Origin: Rhizobium sp. 18055
Lineage (GTDB): Bacteria > Pseudomonadota > Alphaproteobacteria > Rhizobiales > Rhizobiaceae
Direction of reading: 5' to 3'
Length of the DNA stretch: 64,000 nt
NCBI RefSeq assembly: GCF_902706285.1
Contig: NZ_CACSKD010000020.1
Location: forward strand, 25,577 to 89,576
The translations under genes and the position numbers were made by a program. Positions 8,064-16,192 of the stretch are shown piece after piece. How positions within the stretch are numbered: position 1 is the stretch's first letter; the number at the start of each line of letters is the position of its first letter. The notes under the pieces were generated by a model. It did no database searches. It had not been told where the DNA came from and worked only from the letters and a program-made list of their open reading frames with translations.

Positions 8064-9284
8064 TTATGCCGATATCCGCCCTGGGACGTGGCTTGCCCTC
8101 AACAGTGCAAACAACATCGGTCCCAGCGAAAACTCACCTCTCTTCGCCTTCGCGGTCAAATCCCGAAGATACCCCCCGGCCGAGTTGATCTGCCCCGCTC
8201 GCTCGTAGATGCAGGCGACCGCAATTGCCGCAGCGACCTCGCCCATCACCTCACAGGCTTCCTCGTAGGCTGATGGACTGACGCCGAGCATCGATCGGAC
8301 CGTCACCGCGGCCATCATCATCTCCCTCCAGCTTCCGATTGACCCACCCTGCCCAAATGCCGCGATCCCAGGGCAAGCCCGTAATACCATCGATAATGGG
8401 AAGACCTCCGGCTCGCCCTGCCGCTTCGCTAGATTAATTGGCGCAGACCTTTCGCCCTGCTTCTTTTCGAAGCGAGGTTCAAGTTCAGTATTAGATTCGG
8501 TATTTGAATTCTGTATGTGCTGCCCGGATGCGATGGCATTGCCGTCGTGTTTTTGAACTTCTTCGTTTGTTTCCAGCATCATGACGACTTGCTCGTGTAG
8601 AAGCGTCATCTCGTCGAGGCGAGCTGACAGCTCACTTTCGGTTGGTCTCCGGGAAAATCGGCTCACAATCTCGGTAAAGCAATTTTCCGCACCCTCCCAG
8701 TCGCCCGGGAGGCGTTCTTCCATGCCAACCGAGATCAGCTTGCGGACATCGCGACGGACGATCGTGAGTCGGTCCTTGAAGACCCTATAGCGCCGTAGCT
8801 CAGCAGCGACTTCCTGAGCGAGTTTCGCAAACTCTGCGGCGCGCGCGCGAAGGGGGGCGAGATTGAAGCCATAGGCGTCTTCGATGGAGCCCTGCTCGTC
8901 CTTACGAGCATATCGCTTTCCGTTCGGACTGTCCTTGCGGATGATGATGCCAGCATCGACGAGCGCCGCCAGGTTCTTCCGCAGAGTAGTTCCGGCCATG
9001 CCATGCGCACGTGCAGAGAGTTGGGCATTGGACGGAAATACGACGAGGCCTTTATCGCTGCCAAGCTCGGTTCCTGGAAGGAAAGCTAAAAGGGCGTTCA
9101 GTACCGTGAGCGCACGATCTTGTAGACCAAGACGCGACCTCGCTTGCCCGACATCGCGAAAAACGCGCCATTTATCGATTGAGACGTCCGGCACGGACTG
9201 CTCATCCGTCAGCTGCTGGCGCTTCACCAAGGCAAGCGTCATTGATCGCCGCCCAAAGGGCGTCGTTATGTATCCCGTCTCCAT
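8064..9284 (-). CDS. repC: RepC, plasmid replication initiator
   Basis: 406 residues from ATG 9284 (METGYITTPFGRRSMTLALV is the family N-terminus); a TTG at 9302 would add six residues. RepC is the initiator of repABC replicons and acts at an origin inside its own gene. The N-terminal winged-helix half (ALTVLNALLAFLPGTELG, SARAHGMAGTTLRKNLAALVDAG) is followed by a Q/N/E-rich, lower-GC linker around residues 240-275. The C-terminal domain follows (SWREMMMAAVTVRSMLGVSP, ERAGQINSAGGYLRDLT). Length is normal. It is the last gene of the operon, and its expression is expected to be restrained by the antisense RNA just upstream. Confidence 0.96.
   Translation of the reverse strand: METGYITTPFGRRSMTLALVKRQQLTDEQSVPDVSIDKWRVFRDVGQARSRLGLQDRALTVLNALLAFLPGTELGSDKGLVVFPSNAQLSARAHGMAGTTLRKNLAALVDAGIIIRKDSPNGKRYARKDEQGSIEDAYGFNLAPLRARAAEFAKLAQEVAAELRRYRVFKDRLTIVRRDVRKLISVGMEERLPGDWEGAENCFTEIVSRFSRRPTESELSARLDEMTLLHEQVVMMLETNEEVQKHDGNAIASGQHIQNSNTESNTELEPRFEKKQGERSAPINLAKRQGEPEVFPLSMVLRACPGIAAFGQGGSIGSWREMMMAAVTVRSMLGVSPSAYEEACEVMGEVAAAIAVACIYERAGQINSAGGYLRDLTAKAKRGEFSLGPMLFALLRASHVPGRISA
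8461..8580. other. Probable oriV within repC
   Basis: In characterised repABC plasmids the origin maps to an AT-rich stretch in the middle of repC. Here the most AT-rich part of repC is at about 8465-8525. It matches that position, but no iterons are visible. The placement is inference from family knowledge. Confidence 0.4.
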
Positions 9285-9331
9285 GTCCTTCACCTTTCTC
9301 AAGGCAAAGAAATGCCTACACCGGTGCGGCG

Positions 9332-9367
9332 TTGACTCTTGACTGTGATTCCGGGAAATGCGATTCT
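9332..9367 (+). promoter_or_regulatory. Probable promoter of the repABC antisense RNA
   Basis: TTGACT occurs at 9332-9337 and again at 9339-9344. The second lies 17 bases before GATTCT (9362-9367), a weak -10. It points opposite to repABC and toward the terminator at 9390-9425, the arrangement of ctRNA genes in repABC plasmids. Confidence 0.5.
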
Positions 9368-9373
9368 CTAAGC

Positions 9374-9425
9374 GACCAAACTGAGAGAGGCCTTCTGGAA
9401 CACCGTTTCGGAGGGCTTTTTCTTT
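9374..9425 (+). ncRNA. Counter-transcribed antisense RNA (ctRNA) in the repB-repC gap
   Basis: The repB-repC gap of repABC plasmids encodes a short antisense RNA that lowers repC expression and acts as an incompatibility factor. Here a plus-strand promoter-like pair is followed about 30 bases later by a hairpin with a T-run. The predicted RNA is about 50 bases long. The start is estimated from the -10 position. There is no protein-coding alternative in this gap. Confidence 0.65.
9390..9425 (+). terminator. Rho-independent terminator of the ctRNA
   Basis: GCCTTCTG (9390-9397) pairs with CGGAGGGC (9409-9416) with two G-T wobbles around an 11-base loop. TTTTTCTTT follows directly. In repABC plasmids this same element blocks the repC start region when the ctRNA binds the mRNA. 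Confidence 0.75.
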
Positions 9426-9457
9426 GCTCTATCAATCCCTTCTTCGTTACGTTGTAC

Positions 9458-10417
9458 CTACTGCTTCGTTTTCTTGAACGACGCGTAGATCTCTGGAAGC
9501 ATCGACAGCAGGTAGTCACCGAATTCGGGCGCAGCCTTTTTGTCGATCATCAATGTAAGCATTCGCTTGTCCTGGCGATATTTCGCCGCCTTCACTCCGT
9601 CATCTGCTTTCCAGACTTCGGCGGCGGCCTTATCTTTCTTCACCTTCTTCGGCGCGACGGCCGCGAAAACCCGCGCGAATCGATCGTCCGAGCCAAGTTT
9701 CTGTACGGCATCGAGGGAGAGTAGGGCTCGCGCTTCAGACAAAACGTCCTCATCTTCAAACCTTGCCGCCATCTCATACCAACGATCGCGGCCCGTCTTT
9801 GGCGCGGCGCCGATCGATTCGATGACGTCCTTTGGCAAAGAAGTCGCTGCCTGGATGAGCCGCGACAGATTGCTCTTATCAACTCCTAACGCCGCCATGA
9901 TTACCGGCCGGTCGAAGCCGCTGGCTTCAAGTTCGGCGGCGTAGAGCGCGCGTTCGATATAGGACAGATCGCGCCGGCCCGTGTTCTCTTGTCCTTGGGC
10001 CCTGACCAGCTCCTCGTCAGTGAGAGGCCTGATCGCTGCCTTGACCAAAAGGCCCGCCGCCTTGACGGCGCGCAGACGGCGGCGACCGTACGCTACCTGA
10101 TAACGCCCGTCTGCCGTCGGGTGTGGCCGAACAAGGATCGGCACTTGCTGGCCGTTCTCAAGGAGATTTCGCGCGAACTCTTCAAAGTCCGCATCATCCT
10201 CGGGCAACCTGTCCTTGACTGGCGGAGCGTCCACAAGATCCGGGTCGAGCTCAGTAAATGACTGCGACTTCAGGAGTTCGATCGAACGCGACACGGCACC
10301 AATAGCACCTCGCGGAGCATACTGTGGCGGCATTGCATCTTGCTCGGCGCCTCCAGTGGGGGCATCCTCTGACGCCTTCGGAATTTTCAGGTCAGAAAGT
10401 AGATGCTTCCTAGCCAT
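9458..10417 (-). CDS. repB: RepB, ParB-family partition protein
   Basis: 319 residues; ATG 10417 has AGGAG a few bases upstream. The ParB N-terminal nuclease-like fold shows NGQQVPILVRPHP and YGRRRLRAVKAAG with RAQGQENTGRRDLSYIERA. The helix-turn-helix follows (VIMAALGVDKSNLSRLIQAA, about residues 185-205). The C-terminal RepB domain contains LSLDAVQKLGSDDRFARVF. It binds parS sites and works with RepA; two matching parS sites flank the repB-repC block. Length and order are normal. Confidence 0.96.
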   Translation of the reverse strand: MARKHLLSDLKIPKASEDAPTGGAEQDAMPPQYAPRGAIGAVSRSIELLKSQSFTELDPDLVDAPPVKDRLPEDDADFEEFARNLLENGQQVPILVRPHPTADGRYQVAYGRRRLRAVKAAGLLVKAAIRPLTDEELVRAQGQENTGRRDLSYIERALYAAELEASGFDRPVIMAALGVDKSNLSRLIQAATSLPKDVIESIGAAPKTGRDRWYEMAARFEDEDVLSEARALLSLDAVQKLGSDDRFARVFAAVAPKKVKKDKAAAEVWKADDGVKAAKYRQDKRMLTLMIDKKAAPEFGDYLLSMLPEIYASFKKTKQ

Positions 10418-10446
10418 TTCTCGCTCCTGTCGTGAGGGCGAAATTC

Positions 10447-10463
10447 CCCTTTAGTGCAGGGGT
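10447..10463. repeat. Small inverted repeat upstream of repB
   Basis: CCCCT and AGGGG face each other across seven bases within the repA-repB gap. It may be an mRNA hairpin that tunes repB translation, or nothing; it is short. Confidence 0.3.
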
Positions 10464-10477
10464 TTCACGGCAAATTT

Positions 10478-10507
10478 CAAGAAAGTTTCCGGCTGGCAAC
10501 TTTCTTG
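10478..10507. promoter_or_regulatory. parS centromere with perfect extended palindrome
   Basis: The core GTTTCCGGCTGGCAAC (10485-10500) fits GTTnnnnGCnnnnAAC. The ten-base arms CAAGAAAGTT and AACTTTCTTG (10478-10487 and 10498-10507) are exact inverted repeats. It lies in the repA-repB gap, a common parS position. The copy at 7987 shares only the core. Confidence 0.88.
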
Positions 10508-10537
10508 TCAAAGGGGTCAGTTTGCAGCTTCGCAAGG

Positions 10538-11737
10538 TCATACTTTGCGACCCCATGATGTTTGGATGAGCTGCTCGATCTCCTTATTGACGTTATCGAG
10601 CGATTCCATCGCACGGTCGTACGTTGCTCTGGTGAACTGATCGCGACTGACTTCGTAGAGCGTCTGCTTGGTAATGCCCGCGTCCGAAATTGCCGTGCTC
10701 TTCAGCATCGGGTGGTTCAGGACGTGATCGCCAAACATAGTCCGCATGAATGAAACCATCTGGTTCTGCGGTCCATCGCCAGGTTCATAGCGGGTCACGA
10801 GATAGCGCATCCAGTCATAGTTCATGCTGCCGCCTGCATCGGCGACGACACTCAAAAGCTCCGACGTCATCAGCAGGAACTGACACATCGACATCACGTC
10901 GAGCATCTGTGGGTGCACGGTGACGAGAACCGCGGTCGCCGCACAGAGTGCTGAAATGGTCAGAAAGCCAAGCTGAGGAGGGCAGTCCACCACGACGACG
11001 TCGTAGTCGTCCGCGACCGAAGATATCGCCTCGTCCATACGAGTGAAGAAAATATTCTCCCGATCGTTCGAGCCAAGAACCTTCGCGGTATCGTGCTCGA
11101 ACTCCATAAGTTCGAGGTTCCCCGGGACTAGGTCAAGATTGGTGAAGTACGTTTTCTTGATCACCTCTTTCAGCGGGCGCCGCTCGCTATCATAGCGCAC
11201 CGCACCGTAGAGGGTCTCGTTGTCGTTTACATCGAACTCGGGCTGAAACCCATGGAGCGCCGACATACTTGCCTGCGGGTCGAGGTCAATCGCCAACACC
11301 TTGTACCCGTGGAGTGCGAGGTATTGAGCAAGATGTGCGGCCGTCGTGGTCTTGCCCGAACCGCCCTTGAAATTCACAGCGGTAATGACCTGAAGATTTT
11401 CACGACCGGACCGGCGCGGCGAGTAGCGGCGATCGCTCTTGCCATTCTCATCCAGATACTCGCGCAATGCTTGGATTGTTTCGCCGGAATAGGATCGGCG
11501 ATTATTTTTACCGATTTCAGGCTGAGGGCCTTTGCCCTCGAGCGACAGGTGACGCAGATATCCGTCGTTGATGCCGATCAGCTCGGCCGCCTCAGTCGAT
11601 GAGAAAGACCGTAAGGTCTTGCGAGCCTCTGGCGGATACAATTTCACACGATGCTCGTGCAGCGCACCGGAGAGATCTCGCGCGTGCGCCGCTATCAGTT
11701 TATGAATAGCCTTATGAAGCTGGGCGGGATTCTTCAC
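10538..11737 (-). CDS. repA: RepA, ParA-type partition ATPase
   Basis: About 399 residues from GTG 11737, chosen because GAGAGGA lies just upstream; GTG 11776 would add 13 residues. The N-terminus has a helix-turn-helix-like segment (STEAAELIGINDGYLRHLS) used in operon autoregulation. The deviant Walker A is KGGSGKTT near residues 124-131. VVVDCPPQLGFLT is Walker B, and LDLVPGNLELMEFE is typical of the family. It segregates the plasmid together with RepB and represses the repABC promoter in known systems. It is the first gene of the operon. Confidence 0.96.
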   Translation of the reverse strand: MKNPAQLHKAIHKLIAAHARDLSGALHEHRVKLYPPEARKTLRSFSSTEAAELIGINDGYLRHLSLEGKGPQPEIGKNNRRSYSGETIQALREYLDENGKSDRRYSPRRSGRENLQVITAVNFKGGSGKTTTAAHLAQYLALHGYKVLAIDLDPQASMSALHGFQPEFDVNDNETLYGAVRYDSERRPLKEVIKKTYFTNLDLVPGNLELMEFEHDTAKVLGSNDRENIFFTRMDEAISSVADDYDVVVVDCPPQLGFLTISALCAATAVLVTVHPQMLDVMSMCQFLLMTSELLSVVADAGGSMNYDWMRYLVTRYEPGDGPQNQMVSFMRTMFGDHVLNHPMLKSTAISDAGITKQTLYEVSRDQFTRATYDRAMESLDNVNKEIEQLIQTSWGRKV

Positions 11738-11870
11738 GTCGTCCTCTCGTACACACGGTAAATTTCGTAAACACACCTTTTTGCCGTCTATACGACAACC
11801 TATTTGGACGCGTATTGCAAGAATTTTAAAGTTAACAAAGTCTTAACGCCACATGCTCCATTTAAGGCAA

Positions 11871-11948
11871 TCTGTGACTCATCGATAGATTCCAGCGGTT
11901 TACCTTCACTCAAGAGACTGAACTCCTTCAATCTTTTCTGTGACTCAT
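11871..11948. repeat. 12-bp direct repeat upstream of repA
   Basis: TCTGTGACTCAT occurs at 11871-11882 and 11937-11948, start to start 66 bases, about six helical turns. The spacing would suit a dimeric regulator binding the same helix face. No regulator can be assigned. Confidence 0.4.
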
Positions 11949-12023
11949 TGGCTGGTCAGGCAACCACGGCAGATCGCCGTATAAACGAATCGACCGAACC
12001 CTGAAGGAATCACCCGTGGCTCG

Positions 12024-12045
12024 CGAGGTGCAAATTTGCACCTCG
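12024..12045. promoter_or_regulatory. tra box (TraR operator) between repABC and trb
   Basis: A perfect 22-bp inverted repeat whose centre reads GTGCAAATTTGCAC. Known tra boxes are 18-bp dyads with GTGCA/TGCAC half-sites separated by four bases, exactly the spacing here. A nearly identical site sits beside oriT (32862-32879). In Ti plasmids this position lets TraR raise both trb transcription and repABC copy number. Confidence 0.85.
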
Positions 12046-12106
12046 ACATCATCGCTTGCACGCGGTCTGTCTCCCCCCATACTCAAACGAGGGGACGATT
12101 TCATCC

Positions 12107-13072
12107 ATGCTTCAATCGCACTCCCGCCTTGTCCGGAAACTGCAGGATGCACTTGGTGAGCGTTTATGCATCGCTCTCGACGATCCAACTGTCGTCGAAA
12201 TCATGCTCAACCCTGACGGCAAACTGTTCATCGAGCGGCTCGGGCACGGCGTCGCGCCGGCCGGCGAAATGCAGGCGGCCGCCGCGGAGACGGTGATCGG
12301 TTCGGTTGCTCACTCCCTGCAGTCCGAGGCCGACGGAGAACGACCCATCATTTCCGGCGAGCTGCCGATCGGTGGTCATCGTTTCGAGGGGCTTTTGCCA
12401 CCGGTCGTCAACTCACCAACCTTCACGATCCGCCGCCGGGCATCCCAGCTTATCCCGCTCAGCAACTATGTGGAGACCAGCGTGATGACCGAGGCCCAGG
12501 CCTCGATCATTCGAAGCGCGATCGCAAATCGGCTCAACATTGTCATCGCCGGTGGCACGGGATCGGGCAAGACGACCCTCGCGAATGCTGTGATTGCGGA
12601 GATTGTCACCAACGCACCGGAAGATCGGATGGTGATCCTCGAGGATACCTCCGAAATCCAGTGCGCAGCAGAGAATGCCGTCAGCCTCCATACGAGCGAC
12701 GCTATCGACATGGCGCGGCTCCTCAAAAGCACGATGCGCTTGCGTCCCGACCGCATCATCGTCGGTGAGGTTCGCGATGGCGCAGCACTCACCTTGCTCA
12801 AGGCCTGGAATACTGGCCATCCCGGCGGCGTGACGACCATCCATTCCAACACGGCGATGTCGGCGCTCCGCCGCCTTGAGCAACTGACCGCCGAGGCGAG
12901 CCAGCAGCCGATGCAGGCGGTGATCGGCGAAGCTGTCGATCTCGTGATCTCGATCGAACGCGCTGGCCGGGGGAGGCGGGTGCGAGAGGTCCTGCATGTC
13001 GAGGGCTTCAATGGGTCTCGCTATCAAACCGAACATTATCCGCAAATCGATGAGGACAGCCATGCCGCGTAA
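12107..13072 (+). CDS. trbB: TrbB, VirB11-type conjugation ATPase
   Basis: 321 residues from ATG 12107; an upstream in-frame ATG at 12056 overlaps the tra-box side and is less likely. It is a hexameric traffic ATPase that drives the type IV secretion channel at the inner membrane. Visible motifs are Walker A AGGTGSGKTT (about residues 148-157), the Asp box ILEDTSEIQ, LRLRPDRIIVGEVRDG (Walker B/arginine region) and GHPGGVTTIHSNT (His box). As first gene of the trb cluster it replaces traI in position. Confidence 0.95.
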   Translation: MLQSHSRLVRKLQDALGERLCIALDDPTVVEIMLNPDGKLFIERLGHGVAPAGEMQAAAAETVIGSVAHSLQSEADGERPIISGELPIGGHRFEGLLPPVVNSPTFTIRRRASQLIPLSNYVETSVMTEAQASIIRSAIANRLNIVIAGGTGSGKTTLANAVIAEIVTNAPEDRMVILEDTSEIQCAAENAVSLHTSDAIDMARLLKSTMRLRPDRIIVGEVRDGAALTLLKAWNTGHPGGVTTIHSNTAMSALRRLEQLTAEASQQPMQAVIGEAVDLVISIERAGRGRRVREVLHVEGFNGSRYQTEHYPQIDEDSHAA

Positions 13073-13454
13073 CCGTTTGCTCCGCCTGGGAATTCTCGCT
13101 GCCTTTCTTGGCGTGTCATTCGCCGCACCGGCGCTTGCCAGCTCTGGAGGGAGCCTGCCTTGGGAAGGGCCACTCCAAAAGATCCAGGAATCGATTACAG
13201 GACCGGTCGCCGGCTATATCGCGCTTGCGGCCGTTGCAATCGCCGGCGGCATGCTGATCTTCGGCGGCGAGCTCAATGATTTCGCACGGAGGCTCGTCTA
13301 TGTCGTTCTCGTCGCCGGCCTCCTGCTCGGCGCCACGACTGTGGTCGGCCTATTCGGCGCGACTGGAGCGTCGATTGGCATTTCGACAGTCGCCGACGGG
13401 GACCGCACGCGACCGGCGACCGAGACGAACAGAGGGGAGGGGGTCAATGGCTGA
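13062..13454 (+). CDS. trbC: TrbC, conjugative pilin precursor
   Basis: 130 residues from ATG 13062 (overlapping the end of trbB); ATG 13050 is an alternative. A signal segment (LLRLGILAAFLGVSFAAPALA) is followed by a mature region with two hydrophobic helices (VAGYIALAAVAIAGGMLIFGG and LVYVVLVAGLLLGATTVVGLFG). TrbC pilins are trimmed and cyclised by the TraF peptidase, which is encoded at 28505 in this window. The C-terminal hydrophilic tail would be removed. Confidence 0.92.
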   Translation: MPRNRLLRLGILAAFLGVSFAAPALASSGGSLPWEGPLQKIQESITGPVAGYIALAAVAIAGGMLIFGGELNDFARRLVYVVLVAGLLLGATTVVGLFGATGASIGISTVADGDRTRPATETNRGEGVNG

Positions 13455-13746
13455 TGCCGGCTCTGCTCTTCATCAAAACCGTATCCATCGGGCTTTGTCG
13501 CGACCGAACCTTCTGATGGGGGCGGATCGGGAACTGGTTCTCCTCGCCGGGCTGGCATCCATCATCCTCATCTTCGTCGTGCTGACCGTCTATTCCGCCT
13601 TGTTCGGGATCGCAATCTGGACCGTGGTCGTGGGAGCGCTGCGCATGATGGCGAAGTCCGATCCGTTGATGCGGCAGGTCTATGTACGCCACATGCGCTA
13701 CCGCGCGTACTACCTGCCGACATCCTCCCCTTGGCGCAGTTTCTGA
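13447..13746 (+). CDS. trbD: TrbD, mating-pair formation membrane protein
   Basis: 99 residues; ATG 13447 overlaps the trbC stop by eight bases. It is a VirB3-like inner-membrane protein with one long hydrophobic stretch (LVLLAGLASIILIFVVLTVYSALFGIAIWTV split over residues about 30-60). The tail MRQVYVRHMRYRAYYLPTSSPW is typical of rhizobial TrbD. It sits between pilin and TrbE as in all trb clusters. Confidence 0.92.
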   Translation: MADAGSALHQNRIHRALSRPNLLMGADRELVLLAGLASIILIFVVLTVYSALFGIAIWTVVVGALRMMAKSDPLMRQVYVRHMRYRAYYLPTSSPWRSF

Positions 13747-13756
13747 GGATCAAAAG

Positions 13757-16192
13757 ATGGTGGCACTGCGCGCATATCGATCAACCGGACCGTCCTTCGC
13801 CGATCTCGTCCCTTATGCCGGTCTGGTCGATAACGGCATCCTACTCCTCAAGGATGGGAGCCTGATGGCCGGTTGGTATTTCGCTGGCCCGGATTCGGAA
13901 AGCGCGACCGATGCCGAGCGCAACGAACTCTCCCGGCAGATCAACGCCGTTCTTTCGCGGCTCGGATCCGGCTGGATTATACAGGTGGAGGCCGTTCGTG
14001 TTCCGACGACCGAATATCCTTCAGCTGACCGGAGTCACTTCCCTGACATCGTCACCGCGATGATCGATGATGAACGCCGCAGACATTTTGGCCGGGAGCA
14101 TGGCCATTTCGAGAGCCGGCAAGCTTTGATCCTGACGTACCGGCCGCCGGAGCGCCGCCGGAGCGGTCTCACCCGATACATCTATGCCGATCCCGAAAGC
14201 CGAACGGCCACCTACGCCGAAACAGTCCTCGAAACCTTCCGCCGCTCGATCCGGGAGATTGAGCAATATCTCGGCAATATCATTTCCATCCAGCGCATGC
14301 AGACGCGCGATGTCAGGGAACGGGGTGGGGAGCGCATCGCGCGCTACGACGAACTCTTACAGTTCATCCGCTTCGCGATCACAGGCGAGAACCATCCGGT
14401 CCGCCTTCCGGAAATTCCCATGTATCTCGACTGGCTGGCGACGGCTGAATTGGAACATGGCCTGACGCCACGCGTCGAAAGCCGCTTTTTAGGTGTGATC
14501 GCCATCGACGGCCTGCCGGCCCAAAGCTGGCCGGGTATTCTTAACAGCCTCAACCTTATGCCGCTCACTTACCGATGGTCCTCGAGGTTCATCTTCCTCG
14601 ATGCCGAAGAGGCCAAGCAGCGTCTTGAGCGGACCCGCAAGAAATGGCAGCAGAAGGTTCGGCCCTTCTTTGACCAGCTTTTCCAAACGCAATCCCGATC
14701 CGTTGATCAAGACGCCATGTCGATGGTGGCGGAAACCGAGGATGCGATCGCCGAAGCATCATCCCAATTGGTCGCATACGGCTACTACACACCTGTCATC
14801 GTTCTGTTCGATGAAAGCCGCGAGATGCTTCAGAACAAGGCTGAGGCTGTCCGTCGCTTGATCCAGTCCGAAGGGTTCGGCGCCCGGATCGAGACCCTCA
14901 ACGCCACCGACGCTTTTCTCGGCAGCCTGCCAGGAAATTGGTACTGCAATATTCGGGAGCCGTTGATCAACACGCGGAACCTGGCTGATCTCGTGCCGCT
15001 CAATTCGGTCTGGTCGGGCAGCCCGAACGCCACTTGCCCATTCTATCCATCGGACGCACCGCCTCTCATGCAGGTGGCTTCCGGCTCGACACCGTTCCGG
15101 CTGAACCTGCACGTCGACGATGTTGGCCACACCTTGATTTTTGGCCCGACTGGGTCGGGGAAGTCAACCTTGTTGGCGTTGATCGCTGCTCAGTTCTCGC
15201 GCTACGCGGACGCCCAAATCTTCGCCTTCGACAAGGGCAATTCCATGTTGCCGTTGACGCTGGCCGCTGGCGGCGATCATTACGAGATTGGTGGTGAGGC
15301 GGGGGAGGGGGCTAATCTCGCCTTCTGCCCGTTGTCGGAACTCTCGACCGACGGCGATCGTGCCTGGGCATCCGAGTGGATTGAAACGCTCGTCGCCCTC
15401 CAGGGCGTGACGATTACGCCGGATTATCGCAACGCGATATCCAGACAGATCGGTTTGATGGCTTCAGCACCCGGTCGTTCGCTGTCCGACTTCGTCAGCG
15501 GTGTCCAGATGCGCGAGATCAAGGATGCTCTGCATCACTATACCGTCGATGGACCGATGGGTCAGCTTCTCGATGCGGAGGCCGATGGCCTTTCACTTGG
15601 CCGTTTCCAGTGCTTCGAGATCGAGCAGTTGATGAACATGGGCGAGCGCAACCTCGTACCCGTCCTGACATACCTGTTTCGGCGCATCGAGAAACGTCTT
15701 GATGGACGGCCAAGCCTAATCATTCTGGACGAAGCCTGGCTCATGCTCGGCCACTCAGTCTTTCGAGACAAGATCAGGGAGTGGTTGAAGGTGCTGCGCA
15801 AGGCAAATTGCGCCGTCATCCTCGCCACCCAGTCGATCTCGGATGCGGAACGCTCGGGCATCATCGATGTCTTGAAAGAATCCTGCCCGACGAAGATCTG
15901 CCTGCCGAATGGTGCTGCCCGCGAGACCGGCACCCGCGAATTCTATGAGCGGATCGGTTTCAACGAGCGGCAGATCGAGATCGTCGCAAATGCCATCCCG
16001 AAGCGGGAATACTACGTGACCTCTCCGGACGGGCGGCGGCTTTTTGACATGTCGCTCGGCCCGGTCACGCTGTCGTTCGTCGGTGCGTCCGGGAAATCTG
16101 ACCTTGCCCGGATCAGGGCACTTCTGTCCGCACACGGCAAGGAATGGCCGCAGCAGTGGCTCATCGAAAGGGGGAACAATCATGATGCGTAA
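13757..16192 (+). CDS. trbE: TrbE, VirB4-type ATPase
   Basis: 811 residues from ATG 13757. It is the large ATPase of the type IV secretion channel, needed for pilus assembly and DNA transfer. It carries the CagE/TrbE/VirB N-terminal domain, Walker A GPTGSGKSTLL near residues 463-473 and Walker B LIILDEAWLMLG near 653-664, with ILATQSISDAERS after it. Full length, no interruptions. An in-frame extension to 13682 overlaps trbD and lacks a ribosome site. Confidence 0.95.
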   Translation: MVALRAYRSTGPSFADLVPYAGLVDNGILLLKDGSLMAGWYFAGPDSESATDAERNELSRQINAVLSRLGSGWIIQVEAVRVPTTEYPSADRSHFPDIVTAMIDDERRRHFGREHGHFESRQALILTYRPPERRRSGLTRYIYADPESRTATYAETVLETFRRSIREIEQYLGNIISIQRMQTRDVRERGGERIARYDELLQFIRFAITGENHPVRLPEIPMYLDWLATAELEHGLTPRVESRFLGVIAIDGLPAQSWPGILNSLNLMPLTYRWSSRFIFLDAEEAKQRLERTRKKWQQKVRPFFDQLFQTQSRSVDQDAMSMVAETEDAIAEASSQLVAYGYYTPVIVLFDESREMLQNKAEAVRRLIQSEGFGARIETLNATDAFLGSLPGNWYCNIREPLINTRNLADLVPLNSVWSGSPNATCPFYPSDAPPLMQVASGSTPFRLNLHVDDVGHTLIFGPTGSGKSTLLALIAAQFSRYADAQIFAFDKGNSMLPLTLAAGGDHYEIGGEAGEGANLAFCPLSELSTDGDRAWASEWIETLVALQGVTITPDYRNAISRQIGLMASAPGRSLSDFVSGVQMREIKDALHHYTVDGPMGQLLDAEADGLSLGRFQCFEIEQLMNMGERNLVPVLTYLFRRIEKRLDGRPSLIILDEAWLMLGHSVFRDKIREWLKVLRKANCAVILATQSISDAERSGIIDVLKESCPTKICLPNGAARETGTREFYERIGFNERQIEIVANAIPKREYYVTSPDGRRLFDMSLGPVTLSFVGASGKSDLARIRALLSAHGKEWPQQWLIERGNNHDA

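Larger units (their letters stand above)
11738..12106. promoter_or_regulatory. Divergent repABC/trb control region
   Basis: This region separates leftward repA from rightward trbB. It holds a 22-bp palindrome (tra box) at 12024-12045 and a 12-bp direct repeat, TCTGTGACTCAT, at 11871-11882 and 11937-11948, plus an AT-rich segment near 11810-11875. In Ti-type plasmids traI starts here; no AHL synthase frame is present in this copy. A short open frame at 11804-12004 has no recognisable product. Confidence 0.7.
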
